In this document: positions 49,970-58,932 of the stretch, in pieces
How positions within the stretch are numbered: the first letter of the stretch is position 1
Layout of the letters: every line of letters begins with the position of its first letter
Source of the DNA: Pseudonocardia autotrophica
GTDB taxonomy: Bacteria > Actinomycetota > Actinomycetes > Mycobacteriales > Pseudonocardiaceae
DNA length: 64,000 nucleotides
Assembly (NCBI RefSeq): GCF_000717175.1
Contig: NZ_JNYD01000017.1
Span: 1-64,000 of the forward strand
Direction: 5' to 3'
Notes under the pieces: generated by a model
The model's database searches: none
What the model was told of the DNA's origin: nothing
Seen by the model: only the letters and a program-made list of their open reading frames with translations
Program-made: the position numbers and the translations under genes

Positions 49970-50437
49970 CTAGTTCGCCCGTGCCCCCCGGCGCCACCAC
50001 CGGCTCCGCCGCGGTGCGGGCGTCTCCCGTGCGCGGGCCTGCCGCAGGGCGGCCGAACGCGCCTCCCGGTGGGCCCGCCAGGCCTCCGCGACGGCGTCGG
50101 GATCGGCGCGGCGCAGCGGCAACCGCGGCCCGTCCGGGGCGCGCAGACAGGTGGCGATGCGGGTGTTCAGCTCGGCGACGAGATCGCGCACGGCCTGCTC
50201 GGTCGGCAGGTCACGAACCGTCTCCGGCAGCCGCTCGACCTCCTTGCGGAGCTGGACCGGGGTGGGCAGCAGCGCGTCGGACGGCACGCCCTCGCGCCGC
50301 AGGTAGCCCTTGATCCACCAGTTCTCGTCCGCGTCGGCCAGGTTCGGCAGCGGCCGGCCCTTGCCGGGCAGGTCGTCGAACTCGCCGCGTTCCACGGCCT
50401 CGCGGATGGCCTTCTCGACGGCGGACTCGTACCTCAT
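49970..50437 (-). CDS. DUF1992 (DnaJ-homologue subfamily C member 28-like) protein
   Basis: A 155-residue protein whose first ~75 residues match the DUF1992 domain: AVEKAIREAVERGEFDDLPG, then GRPLP and ENWWIKGYLRREGV. Function is unknown; the human relative is DNAJC28. The rest is charged and Arg-rich (ARETPAPRRSRWWRR), as in nucleic-acid- or membrane-associated tails. ATG at 50437 is the family start. The TAG stop forms part of the -10 element of the LLM gene downstream. Confidence 0.85.
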   Translation of the reverse strand: MRYESAVEKAIREAVERGEFDDLPGKGRPLPNLADADENWWIKGYLRREGVPSDALLPTPVQLRKEVERLPETVRDLPTEQAVRDLVAELNTRIATCLRAPDGPRLPLRRADPDAVAEAWRAHREARSAALRQARARETPAPRRSRWWRRGARAN

Positions 50438-50518
50438 GGAGCACCCCCGGCTCCACGGTAGGCGATGAGTTCCGGGCGTGGCGGCGGTCCATCCGACGAC
50501 GACCCGAGGAGGCCCGCC

Positions 50519-51034
50519 ATGACCCGCACGCTCGAGCCGGTGACCGAGTTCGACGGCCGCTACAGCGAGCCCGCCGCCCAGCCGACGCCGTGGGCGACCG
50601 CCCGCGCGCGGCTCGCCGACGCGCCGTTGTACTGGGTCTCGACGGTCCGGCCCGGCGGCCGCCGCCCGCACGTCACGCCGCTGATCGCGGTGTGGCACGA
50701 GGGGGCGCTGCACTTCTGCACCGGGGCGGGGGAGCGCAAGGCCCGCAACCTCGCGGAGACCCCGGGCTGCGTGGTCACGACCGGCTGCAACGACCTGGAC
50801 CGGGGGCTCGACGTCGTCGTCGAGGGCGAGGCGGTGCGCGTCACGGACACCGCGGCGCTGCAGGCCGTCGCCGACGCCTACGTCGCGAAGTACGGCGAGG
50901 AGTGGCACTTCGACGTCGCGGACGACGGCACCTTCGTCGGCGACGGCGGCCCCGCCCTGGTGTTCGCCGTGGCCCCCGAGGCGGTGTGGGCCTTCGCCAA
51001 GGGCACCTACGGCCAGACCCGGTACCGCTTCTGA
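50519..51034 (+). CDS. Pyridoxamine 5'-phosphate oxidase-like (flavin/F420-binding split barrel) protein
   Basis: A 171-residue split-barrel protein: LYWVSTVRPGGRRPHVTPLIAVW is the usual first part, GERKARNL and VVTTGCNDLDRGLDVVVEGE follow. In actinomycetes many such proteins bind F420 or FMN. ATG at 50519 has CGAGGAGG upstream. It converges on the LLM gene at 51096-52121 with an inverted repeat between them. Confidence 0.82.
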   Translation: MTRTLEPVTEFDGRYSEPAAQPTPWATARARLADAPLYWVSTVRPGGRRPHVTPLIAVWHEGALHFCTGAGERKARNLAETPGCVVTTGCNDLDRGLDVVVEGEAVRVTDTAALQAVADAYVAKYGEEWHFDVADDGTFVGDGGPALVFAVAPEAVWAFAKGTYGQTRYRF

Positions 51035-51054
51035 CCCCGCTCCCCCCGGTGAAC

Positions 51055-51089
51055 GGCGCTCTCGCTCAGACCTCTCGAGCGAATGCGCC
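51055..51089. terminator. Inverted repeat between convergent genes
   Basis: GGCGCTCTCGCTC (51055-51067) and GAGCGAATGCGCC (51077-51089) pair with two mismatches around a 9-base loop. It is placed between the stops of two convergent genes and probably terminates both. It is not related in sequence to the CTAG-core palindromes. Confidence 0.65.
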
Positions 51090-51095
51090 GCCCGC

Positions 51096-52121
51096 TCAGG
51101 ACAGCGCGTCGGCCACGGCCTCGAGGCCGCGCGGGTCCCCCTGCACGAGGATCGTGTCGACGACGGTCTCCTCCCAGGCGGGGAGCTCCGCGCGGATCTT
51201 CTCCTTCGGCCCGACCAGCGCGACGTCCTCGACCATCGCCGTGGGCACCGCGGCCACCGCCTCCTTCTTGCGGCCCTCCAGGTACAGCTCCTGGATCCGG
51301 GCGCACTCGGCCTCCCAGCCCATCCGGACGAAGACCTGGTTGTGGAAGTTGGCGTCCTTGGCGCCCATCCCGCCGACGTAGAGGGCGAGGAAGGGCCGGA
51401 CGTGGTCGGCGGCGCGCTCGACGTCCGCGTCGACGATCACGGGCAGGGAGGCCTGGACCCGGAAGTCGTCCGCCGTGCGGCGCGCCCCGGGGCGGGCGAA
51501 GCCCTCGGCGAGGGCGTCGCGGTAGAACGCGTCGGCCTTGGGGGAGAAGAAGAGCGGCAGCCAGCCGTCCGCGATCTCGGCGGCCAGCGCGACGTTCTTC
51601 GGGCCCTCGGCGGCCAGGTGGATCGGCAGGTCCGGGCGCACGGGGTGGACGGTCGAGCGCAGCGGCTTGCCCAGGCCGGCGCCGCCGTCGACCGGCAGCC
51701 GGTAGAACTCGCCGTCGAAGGCCACGGGCTCCTCGCGGGCCAGCACCTTCCGCACGATCGCGATGTACTCGCGGGTGCGGGCCAGCGGCCGCGGGTAGCG
51801 CTGCCCGTACCAGCCCTCCACGACCTGCGGGCCCGACGCGCCGAGGCCCAACACGAACCGGCCGCCGGAGAGGTGGTCCATGGTCAGCGCGGCCATCGCG
51901 GCGGCGGTCGGGGTGCGCGCCGACATCTGCAGGATGTTGGTCCCCAGCGTGATCCGGCTGGTCGCGGCGCCCCACCAGGCCAGCGGGGTGAGGCAGTCCG
52001 AGCCGTACGCCTCGGCCGACCACACCGACTCGTAGCCCAGCCGCTCGGCGGCCAGCACCGACTCCTGCGCACCCGGCGGCGGGCCCGAGGACCAGTAGCC
52101 GATGTGGAACCCCAGCCGCAT
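51096..52121 (-). CDS. LLM-class F420-dependent oxidoreductase
   Basis: A 341-residue luciferase-like enzyme: MRLGFHIGYWSSGPPPGAQ, YESVWSAEAYGSDCLTPLAW, then LSGGRFVLGLGASGPQVVEGWYG, typical of F420-dependent members (MSMEG and Rv0132c-like). ATG at 52121 has CGAGGAGGCGTC upstream. It diverges from the DUF937 gene. Substrate is unknown. Confidence 0.83.
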   Translation of the reverse strand: MRLGFHIGYWSSGPPPGAQESVLAAERLGYESVWSAEAYGSDCLTPLAWWGAATSRITLGTNILQMSARTPTAAAMAALTMDHLSGGRFVLGLGASGPQVVEGWYGQRYPRPLARTREYIAIVRKVLAREEPVAFDGEFYRLPVDGGAGLGKPLRSTVHPVRPDLPIHLAAEGPKNVALAAEIADGWLPLFFSPKADAFYRDALAEGFARPGARRTADDFRVQASLPVIVDADVERAADHVRPFLALYVGGMGAKDANFHNQVFVRMGWEAECARIQELYLEGRKKEAVAAVPTAMVEDVALVGPKEKIRAELPAWEETVVDTILVQGDPRGLEAVADALS

Positions 52122-52225
52122 GACGCCTCCTCGTGTCTCGCCGCGGAACCTACCCGGGGTCCTGTGGACACCCCTGTGGTCGGTCCCGGACGACGAACGG
52201 GGCGCGCGGACCACGGGACCGCCGC

Positions 52226-52231
52226 TAGTCT
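52226..52231 (+). promoter_or_regulatory. -10 element of a leaderless promoter (DUF937 gene)
   Basis: TAGTCT ends seven bases before the ATG at 52239, leaving no ribosome site. Confidence 0.45.
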
Positions 52232-52238
52232 CCGCCGC

Positions 52239-52880
52239 ATGAGCCCGGTCGACGAGATCCTCGCCCAGGTTCCGCTCGGAGACCTCGCGGCCCGCCTGGG
52301 CGTCGACGAGGCCACCGCGGAACACGCCGCCCGTCAGGCGCTGCCGGCCCTGCTCGGCGGCATCCAGGCCAACGCGGAGGACCCCGCGGGGGCCGCCTCC
52401 CTCGCGCACGCGGTGCAGCAGCACGACTCCGGCCTGATCGACGGCGGGGTGGACCTCGGACAGGTCGACACCACGGACGGCGACCGGATCGTCGGGCACG
52501 TGTTCGGCGAGCAGCGCCCGGTGGTCGTCAACCAGCTGGGCGGGCTCGGCCCGCTCGGCGGGAGCCCCGGCGGCGGGGCCGCGGCCCCCGGCGCGCAGGG
52601 CGCGCTCGGCGGGCAGGACGGCTCCGGCCTGATCGCGAAGCTGCTGCCGATCCTCGCCCCGATCGTGATGTCCTACCTGGCCAAGAAGCTGGCCGGCGGG
52701 TCCGCGGGCACGGGCGGCCTGTCCGGGTCCGGCGCGGGCTCGGGTGGCGGTCTCGGGGACCTGCTCGGCGGGATCCTCGGCGGCGGCGCGGGCGGGCAGT
52801 CCGGCCAGGGCGGGATCCTCGGCGGCGGGCTGGGTGACCTCCTCGGCGGCCTGCTCGGCGGCGGCCGCAAGTCTCCCTAG
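52239..52880 (+). CDS. DUF937 (YidB-like) protein with glycine-rich repeats
   Basis: A 213-residue DUF937 protein. The N-terminal half is helical: DEILAQVPLGDLAARLGVDE and ALLGGIQANAEDP, and VDTTDGDRIVGHVFGEQ is a family signature. The C-terminal third is Gly-rich with two copies of the motif GGGLGDLLGG. Function is unknown. The TAG stop shares CTAG with the stop of the convergent ABM gene. Confidence 0.82.
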   Translation: MSPVDEILAQVPLGDLAARLGVDEATAEHAARQALPALLGGIQANAEDPAGAASLAHAVQQHDSGLIDGGVDLGQVDTTDGDRIVGHVFGEQRPVVVNQLGGLGPLGGSPGGGAAAPGAQGALGGQDGSGLIAKLLPILAPIVMSYLAKKLAGGSAGTGGLSGSGAGSGGGLGDLLGGILGGGAGGQSGQGGILGGGLGDLLGGLLGGGRKSP

Positions 52881-53194
52881 GGATCGCCCACTGCGGAGAT
52901 CGTGTACCGCTTCACGTCCGCGTCGAGGATCTGCGCCTGCTGGCCCTCGGAGGGCCCGCCGCCCCGGAAGGCGAGCAGCGGCTCCTCCGCCGTCCAGCGC
53001 TCGTAGACGTTCACCCTGCCCGGGTCGAGCACGTCCGCGGTGATGGAGAAGTCCAGGCAGCCCTCGGCCGCCCGGGCGAGCTCCACGACCTGCGCACATC
53101 CGGCGACGTAGCCGTCCCGCTCGGCGGGGTCGACGACGAGGTGTCCCGCGACGATCAGCATGTCCTTCTGACCGTCGCGGGACCCCGGACTCAT
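52877..53194 (-). CDS. Antibiotic biosynthesis monooxygenase (ABM)-like protein
   Basis: A 105-residue ABM-fold protein: LIVAGHLVVDPAERDGYVAG, EGCLDFSITADVLDPGRVNV and YERWTAEEPL. Such proteins act as quinol or heme-related monooxygenases or have no known activity. The ATG at 53194 overlaps the stop of the acyl-CoA synthetase gene (ATGA), so it is coupled to it; a second ATG at 53161 matches the usual family start and may be used instead. It ends the NDMA-ADH/FadD/ABM unit. Confidence 0.75.
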   Translation of the reverse strand: MSPGSRDGQKDMLIVAGHLVVDPAERDGYVAGCAQVVELARAAEGCLDFSITADVLDPGRVNVYERWTAEEPLLAFRGGGPSEGQQAQILDADVKRYTISAVGDP

Positions 53195-54753
53195 CGCACG
53201 CGGTCGCGCAGCACCGGCTTGAGGACCTTGCCCGACGCGTTGCGGGGCAGCGCGTCGAGCACCAGCACCCGGGTCGGCTTCTTGTACGAGGCGAGCCGGG
53301 TGCGGCACCACTCGGTGAGGTCGTCGAGCGACGGCGGGGCGGCCGGGTCCAGCGGCACGACCACGGCGACCGGGGTCTCGCCCCACTTCTCGTGCGGCGC
53401 GGCGACCACGGCGACGTCGGCCACCCCGGGGTGCGCGGCCAGGACGTTCTCGACCTCGGCGCAGTAGATGTTCTCCCCGCCGGAGATGATCATGTCCTTC
53501 TTGCGGTCGACGACGTAGAGGAAGCCCTCCTCGTCCTCCCGCACCAGGTCGCCGGAGTGGAACCAGCCGCCGGCGAACGCGTCCGCCGTGGCCTCCGGCA
53601 GGTTCCAGTAGCCGGCCATCAGGTTCGGGCCGCGGTAGACGATCTCGCCGATCTCGCCCTGCGCGACGTCCTTCATCTCGTCGTCGACGATCCGGATGGA
53701 CACGGCCGGGACCGGCTTGCCCACGGACCCGATCTTGCGGATCGCGTCCTCGCCCTCCAGCACCGTGGTGACCGGGGACATCTCGGTCTGGCCGAAGGTG
53801 CAGACGTTGGGCACGCCCGGGAAGGTCTCGGCCATCCGCTCCAGCAGGGTGACCGACGCCGGGGCCGCGCCCCAGCACATGACGCGCAGGTGGGCGGCCC
53901 GCGCACCGGCGTCGGGCACGGCGACCACGGCCTGCCACTGTGCCGGGACGAGGAACACGTGCGTGACCCGTTCGCGCTGCAGGACGTCGAGCAGCCCGTC
54001 CGGGTCGAACTGGCCGCTGGGCAGGATCACCGTGGTGCCGCCGGTCGCGATGAGCGGAGCGATCCCGCCGATCGCCGCGATGTGGAACATCGGCGAGGCG
54101 CAGAGGTTGACCTCGTCGTCCCGGTAGAGGCGCCAGTAGCGGATCAGCGTCTGCGTCTGCACCGACAGGTTGAGGTGGCTGAGTACCGCGCCCTTCGGCC
54201 GCCCGGTGGTGCCGGACGTGTACATGATCAGCGCCGGGTCGTGCTCGTCGATCGCGATCTCGGGCAGCGGGCGCTCCGGCCCGGCGGCCAGCTCGTCGAA
54301 CGACAGCGAGCCGGGGCCCGCGTCGGCGGGATCGGTCCCGGTGACCAGCACGACGGCCGGGCCCGCGAGCGTGCCGCGGACCTGCGCCGCGAGCGGGGCG
54401 AGGTCGGCGTCGACGGCCAGCGCGACGGAGCCGCTGTCGCCGAGGATGAACGCGACCTCCTCGGCGGAGAGCCGGAAGTTCACCGGCACCGCGATGGCGC
54501 GCAGCGCGTTCGCGGCGAGCACGGCCTCCAGGAACTCGGGCCGGTTGCTCATCAGCACCGCCACCCGGTCGCCCTCGCGGACCCCCTGCTCGGCCAGCGC
54601 CCCGGCCAGCGCACGCACCCGCGACCGCAGCTGCGCCCAGGTGATCCGCTCGCCGCGGAAGACCAGGGCGGCGCGGTCGGGTGTCTGGTGGGCGTGCCGG
54701 TCGATCTGCGCGATCCAGTGCTGGCCGCTGCCGGGCAGTCGCGGGGACGTCAT
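53191..54753 (-). CDS. Acyl-CoA synthetase (FadD-type AMP-forming ligase)
   Basis: A 520-residue ANL-superfamily ligase. The AMP-binding motif is MYTSGTTGRPKGA, GQTEMSP is the A5-type motif, and YRGPNLMAGY plus SGDLVREDEEGFLYVVDRKK follow. The C-terminal Lys in NASGKVLKPVLR is the adenylation lysine. It activates a carboxylic acid as acyl-AMP, then as CoA thioester; chain length or aromatic substrate cannot be told. ATG at 54753 follows TCAGGAGAACG. It is 85 bases behind the NDMA-dependent alcohol dehydrogenase gene and could handle the acid derived from its product. Confidence 0.88.
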   Translation of the reverse strand: MTSPRLPGSGQHWIAQIDRHAHQTPDRAALVFRGERITWAQLRSRVRALAGALAEQGVREGDRVAVLMSNRPEFLEAVLAANALRAIAVPVNFRLSAEEVAFILGDSGSVALAVDADLAPLAAQVRGTLAGPAVVLVTGTDPADAGPGSLSFDELAAGPERPLPEIAIDEHDPALIMYTSGTTGRPKGAVLSHLNLSVQTQTLIRYWRLYRDDEVNLCASPMFHIAAIGGIAPLIATGGTTVILPSGQFDPDGLLDVLQRERVTHVFLVPAQWQAVVAVPDAGARAAHLRVMCWGAAPASVTLLERMAETFPGVPNVCTFGQTEMSPVTTVLEGEDAIRKIGSVGKPVPAVSIRIVDDEMKDVAQGEIGEIVYRGPNLMAGYWNLPEATADAFAGGWFHSGDLVREDEEGFLYVVDRKKDMIISGGENIYCAEVENVLAAHPGVADVAVVAAPHEKWGETPVAVVVPLDPAAPPSLDDLTEWCRTRLASYKKPTRVLVLDALPRNASGKVLKPVLRDRVR

Positions 54754-54838
54754 CGTTCTCCTGAGGTCGCCTGGACGTGGGTCATCCTCCGGCGGCGGGA
54801 GCGGCCCGCCGCCGGAGGAGAGCTTGCCTGACCGCGGT

Positions 54839-55966
54839 CTACCAGTCGGCCTCGGTGTAGCGGACGACTCCGCGCAGGTTCTGCCCGTCGCGCATGTCCT
54901 GGTAGCCCTGGTTGATCTCCTCCAGGGTGTACGTGCGGGTCACGAGCTCGTCGAGCTTGAGCCGGCCCGCGCGGTACTCGTCGAGCAGCCGCGGGATCTG
55001 GGTGCGCGGGCTGATCCCGCCGAAGATCGCGCCCTGGATCCGCTTCTGCAGCAGGGCCAGCTCGAACAGCCCGACCTTCGCGTCGACCTGCTGCATGTCC
55101 GCGATCGCCGTGACGACGACCTGGCCGCCCTTCGCCGTGAGGTCCAGCGCGGGCTGGATCATGTCGCCCTCGAGCTCACCGACGGTCAGCGCCACGGTGT
55201 CGGCCATGGTGCCCCAGGTGAGGTCGCGCAGCGGCTCGAGCGCCTCGGCCATGGAGGAGAAGGTGTGGGTGGCGCCGAACTCCTGGGCCCACTCGCGCTT
55301 GTAGGCCACCGGGTCGACCGCGACGACCATGCGCGCGCCGGCCGCCGCGGCGCCCTGCACCGCGTTGATCCCGACGCCGCCGACGCCGACGACCACCACG
55401 ACGTCGCCGGCCTTGGTGCCGCCGATCGAGGCGGTGGAGCCCCAGCCGGTGGAGACGCCGCAGCCGAGCAGGGCCGCGGTGGCCAGGTCGACGTCCTTCT
55501 CGATCTTGATCACGGACGACTGGTTCACGCAGACGTACGGCGAGAACGTCCCGAGCAGGCACATCGGCGACACCGGGTTGCCCGACGCGGTGATCCGGAA
55601 GGTGTCGTCGGCGATCGCCTTGCCGGTCAGCAGGTTCGCGCCCTGGTCGCAGAGGTTCTGCATGCCCTTCGAACAAGGCTTGCAGACGCCGCAGGCGGGG
55701 ATGAAGCCGAGGACGACGTGGTCGCCCTCCTCCAGCCCGACGACGCCCGGGCCCACCCGGGTCACCACGCCGGCGCCCTCGTGCCCGCCGAGGACGGGGT
55801 ACACGGGCACGGTGTTGGCCCCGGTGCGGACGTGCTCGTCGGAGTGGCAGAGGCCGGTGGCGGCGAGCCGGACCTGCACCTCGCCCGCGACCGGGTCCCC
55901 GATCTCGATCTCCTCGACCTTCCAGTCGGTGTTCGGCTCGTACAGCAGTGCACCCTTGGTCTTCAC
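54839..55966 (-). CDS. NDMA-dependent (nicotinoprotein) alcohol dehydrogenase
   Basis: A 375-residue zinc alcohol dehydrogenase. Catalytic zinc ligands are Cys40, His62 and Glu63 nearby; the structural zinc is held by Cys92, Cys95, Cys98 and Cys106 (ACGVCKPCSKGMQNLC). The nucleotide motif is VVGVGGVGINAVQG. The sequence pattern (GALLYEPNTDWKVEEIEIGD and SPYVCVNQSSVIKI) fits the nicotinoprotein group of actinomycetes, which holds NAD tightly and often needs mycofactocin as electron acceptor. It lies upstream of the acyl-CoA synthetase gene. The 266-bp region to the SulP gene must hold both divergent promoters. Confidence 0.88.
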   Translation of the reverse strand: MKTKGALLYEPNTDWKVEEIEIGDPVAGEVQVRLAATGLCHSDEHVRTGANTVPVYPVLGGHEGAGVVTRVGPGVVGLEEGDHVVLGFIPACGVCKPCSKGMQNLCDQGANLLTGKAIADDTFRITASGNPVSPMCLLGTFSPYVCVNQSSVIKIEKDVDLATAALLGCGVSTGWGSTASIGGTKAGDVVVVVGVGGVGINAVQGAAAAGARMVVAVDPVAYKREWAQEFGATHTFSSMAEALEPLRDLTWGTMADTVALTVGELEGDMIQPALDLTAKGGQVVVTAIADMQQVDAKVGLFELALLQKRIQGAIFGGISPRTQIPRLLDEYRAGRLKLDELVTRTYTLEEINQGYQDMRDGQNLRGVVRYTEADW

Positions 55967-56232
55967 ACTTCCTCCGACGCTGGGGGGTCTCGGACGACCG
56001 CGCGAGTCTCACATGACGGCGACGTCACACTCAAGGCCCTTCTTATCGATCGTTCAGGGCCGGACGACCGTACGGGCGGCGTCGGGTCGGTCACACCGGT
56101 TCGCCCGCAACGCCCCGCGCACCCTTAGCGTCACCCGTGCGCGGTTCGCGCACTCCAGCTCTCCCCGCACTCACGCCGCAGCCTCCGCACCGTCGCCGAC
56201 CGCTGCCCGGCGACGACCCGTGAAGGCCGCCC

Positions 56233-57699
56233 GTGTCCCGTCCTGCCCTGTCCGCCCCGCCTGCCCTGGCTGCGCTGACGAAGCCCGCCGTCCTGCGCAC
56301 CGAGGTGCTGTCCGGCCTCGTGGTCGCGCTCGCCCTCATCCCGGAGGCGATCGCCTTCTCCCTCATCGCCGGCGTCGAGCCGCAGGTGGGGCTGTTCGCC
56401 TCGTTCACCATGGCCGTGACGATCGCGGTGGTCGGCGGTCGCCCCGCGATGATCTCCGCGGCGACCGGGGCGGTGGCTCTCGTCGTGGCCCCGCTGGTGC
56501 GCGACCACGGGCTGCCGTACCTGGTCGCCGCCGTGATCCTGGCCGGGGTGCTGCAGGTGGTGTTCGGGCTGCTGGGGGTGGCGAAGCTGATGCGCTTCCT
56601 GCCGCGCAGCGTGATGGTCGGCTTCGTCAACGCGCTCGCGATCCTCATCGCGGCCGCGCAGTTCCCGCAGGTGTGGGGCGTGCCCTGGGCGGTCTACCCG
56701 CTGCTGGCCGTCGGCCTGGCGATCATGGTCCTGCTGCCCCGGCTCACCACGGTGGTGCCGGCGCCGCTCGTCGCGATCGTCGTGCTCACCGCCGTCACCG
56801 TCGGCGCCGGGATCTCCGTGCCCACCGTCGGCGACCAGGGAGCCCTGCCGTCCACGCTCCCGGTGCCGGGCCTGCCCGACGTGCCCCTGAGCTGGGAGAC
56901 GCTGCGCATCATCGCGCCGTACGCGCTCGGGATGGCGCTGGTCGGGCTGCTCGAGTCGCTGATGACCGCGCGGCTCGTCGACGAGATCACCGACACGCGC
57001 TCCGACGCCCGCCGCGAGTCCTGGGGTCAGGGCGTGGCCAACGTCGTCACCGGGATCTTCGGCGGCATGGGCGGCTGCGCGATGATCGGCCAGACGATGA
57101 TCAACGTCCGGGCCGGCGCCCGCACCCGGCTGTCCACCTTCCTCGCCGGCCTGTTCCTGCTCGTGCTCTGCGTGGTCCTCGGCCCGGTCGTCGCGCGGAT
57201 CCCGATGGCCGCCCTCGCCGGCGTCATGATCATGGTGGCGGTGGGGACCTTCGACTGGCACAGTCTCCGCACGCTGCGCGGCATGCCGCGCAGCGAGACG
57301 GCGGTGATGCTCGCGACGGTGGTGGTCACCGTCGCGACCCACAACCTGGCCTACGGCGTCGGGGTGGGGGTCGTCGTGGCCGCGCTGCTGTTCGTGCGGC
57401 GCGTCGCCCGGCTCGTCGAGATCGACCGGGAGGCCGACGAGGAGCGGGTGGTCTACCGCGTCCGCGGCCAGCTGTTCTTCGCCTCCAGCAACGACCTCGT
57501 GCTCCGCTTCGCCTACGCCGACGACCCCGCGGAGGTCACGATCGACCTCTCCGGCGCGCACGTCTGGGACGCCTCCACGGTGGCCGTGCTCGACGCCGTC
57601 GCGCAGAAGTACGCGGCCCGCGGGACCGAGGTGACGATCACCGGGATGAACGCCGACAGCGCACGCCGGCACGAGGCCCTGGCGGGGCGGCTCGCCTGA
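56233..57699 (+). CDS. SulP-family anion transporter with STAS domain
   Basis: A 488-residue SLC26/SulP protein. About 11-12 membrane segments cover residues 20-385, with [20 protein letters not shown] and [19 protein letters not shown] as SulP signatures; the C-terminal ~90 residues are a STAS domain ([18 protein letters not shown], then [14 protein letters not shown]). Members carry sulfate, bicarbonate or other anions. GTG at 56233 follows GTGAAGG. It ends one base before the stop of the convergent YeiH-type exporter gene. Confidence 0.9.
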   Translation: MSRPALSAPPALAALTKPAVLRTEVLSGLVVALALIPEAIAFSLIAGVEPQVGLFASFTMAVTIAVVGGRPAMISAATGAVALVVAPLVRDHGLPYLVAAVILAGVLQVVFGLLGVAKLMRFLPRSVMVGFVNALAILIAAAQFPQVWGVPWAVYPLLAVGLAIMVLLPRLTTVVPAPLVAIVVLTAVTVGAGISVPTVGDQGALPSTLPVPGLPDVPLSWETLRIIAPYALGMALVGLLESLMTARLVDEITDTRSDARRESWGQGVANVVTGIFGGMGGCAMIGQTMINVRAGARTRLSTFLAGLFLLVLCVVLGPVVARIPMAALAGVMIMVAVGTFDWHSLRTLRGMPRSETAVMLATVVVTVATHNLAYGVGVGVVVAALLFVRRVARLVEIDREADEERVVYRVRGQLFFASSNDLVLRFAYADDPAEVTIDLSGAHVWDASTVAVLDAVAQKYAARGTEVTITGMNADSARRHEALAGRLA

Positions 57700-57700
57700 G

Positions 57701-58774
57701 CTACAGCGCGCCGGTGGCGGCCTGCAGGCCCAGGCTCGACGCGGCCACGGCGACCCAGAGCAGCCCGCCGAGCAGGAGCGGGCGGAACCCGGCGGCGCGC
57801 ATGTCGGCGAACCGGAGGGTGAGGCCGATGCCGGCCAGCGCCGTCGTCAGGAGGAAGGTTCCGAGCAGGGCGAGGCCCGCGTGCCAGCCCACCGGGACCA
57901 GGCCGAGGCTCTGCGCGCCGGCGGCGAGGAGGAAGCCGACCAGGAACAGCGGGACGACCTTCCGCCACGGCACCGGGCGGATGTCGCCGGTCCGGCGCCC
58001 GCGCAGCAGCGCCAGGGCCAGCACCACCGGCACGATCATCAGGGTTCTCGTCAGCTTGACGACGATTCCCTCCTGCGCTGCCTCCGGCCCGTAGGAGACG
58101 GCCGCCGCGACCACGGACGAGGTGTCGTTGATCGCCGTCCCGGCCCAGAGGCCGAACGCCGTCTGGTCCATCGCCAGCGCGTGCCCGACCACCGGGAAGA
58201 GCAGCACGGCGGCCACGTTGAAGGTCACGATCGTGCCGACCGCGTAGGCGAGGTCGGTCCGCCGGGGCTCGATCACCGAGGCGACCGCGGCGATCGCCGA
58301 GGCCCCGCAGATGCCGGTCCCGACCGAGACCAGGGTGCGGGTGTCACCGGTGACGCCGAGCAGCCGGCCGAGCAGCCAGCCTCCGCCGAGGGCCACCGCG
58401 AGCGTGCCGAGCATGACCGGGAGCGAGCCGAGCCCGACGCGCACCACCTGCTGCAGCGAGAGGCCGGTCCCGAGCACGACGATCGACGCCTGCAGCAGCG
58501 GCCGGGCGGCCACGGCCAGGCCCGGGGCGAGGACCCGGCCCGGGCGGACCACCGCGCCGACCAGCGCGCCGAGCACGATCCCGAGCACCGGCCCGCCGAG
58601 CACCGGGACGAGCCGGCCGATGCCGGTGGCGGCCGCGGCGACCAGCAGGGCGAGCGCGAGACCCGGGCCGACGCGGCGGACGGCCCGCCCGGCACGGCCG
58701 AGACCCGCGGCGGCGGAGCCGACCAGCCCCGCGTGGGGATGACCAGGTGTCCAGCCGGCCGACCAGCTGCTCAT
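57701..58774 (-). CDS. YeiH/UPF0324-family putative sulfate exporter
   Basis: A 357-residue membrane protein with about 10 segments. LQASIVVLGTGLSLQQ and GTGICGASAIAAVASVI are signatures of the YeiH/PSE family, linked to sulfite or sulfate export in taurine users. ATG at 58774 has CGAGGGGAGAGAC upstream. Two inverted repeats lie in the 158-bp region shared with the divergent MFS gene. It faces a SulP anion transporter gene, so both may belong to sulfur-anion balance. Confidence 0.85.
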   Translation of the reverse strand: MSSWSAGWTPGHPHAGLVGSAAAGLGRAGRAVRRVGPGLALALLVAAAATGIGRLVPVLGGPVLGIVLGALVGAVVRPGRVLAPGLAVAARPLLQASIVVLGTGLSLQQVVRVGLGSLPVMLGTLAVALGGGWLLGRLLGVTGDTRTLVSVGTGICGASAIAAVASVIEPRRTDLAYAVGTIVTFNVAAVLLFPVVGHALAMDQTAFGLWAGTAINDTSSVVAAAVSYGPEAAQEGIVVKLTRTLMIVPVVLALALLRGRRTGDIRPVPWRKVVPLFLVGFLLAAGAQSLGLVPVGWHAGLALLGTFLLTTALAGIGLTLRFADMRAAGFRPLLLGGLLWVAVAASSLGLQAATGAL

Positions 58775-58801
58775 GTCTCTCCCCTCGGGACGGCTGCACA
58801 A

Positions 58802-58886
58802 AATGTACGGACATTAAGGGGCTGTGGCAAGGGGCGGGGCCGAAAGCAGATCGCAAGGTGATCCACCCTGCGTGAACTGATTCACG
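58802..58886. promoter_or_regulatory. Two inverted repeats in the YeiH/MFS divergent promoter region
   Basis: AATGT-ACGG-ACATT (58802-58815), 28 bases before the YeiH-type gene, and CGTGAA-CTGA-TTCACG (58871-58886), 47 bases before the MFS gene. The first has the 4-bp spacer common for GntR-type sites. They differ in arm sequence, so two regulators may be involved. Confidence 0.55.
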
Positions 58887-58932
58887 GTGCAACACTTCCG
58901 CTCGTCACACCGCCGGACCGGGAGAGGCCGCC

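Noticed and set aside
52239-52880. Glycine-rich C-terminus as a PE-PGRS-like protein
   Set aside because: The N-terminus is DUF937, and the glycine region is short with a GLGDLLGG pattern known in that family.
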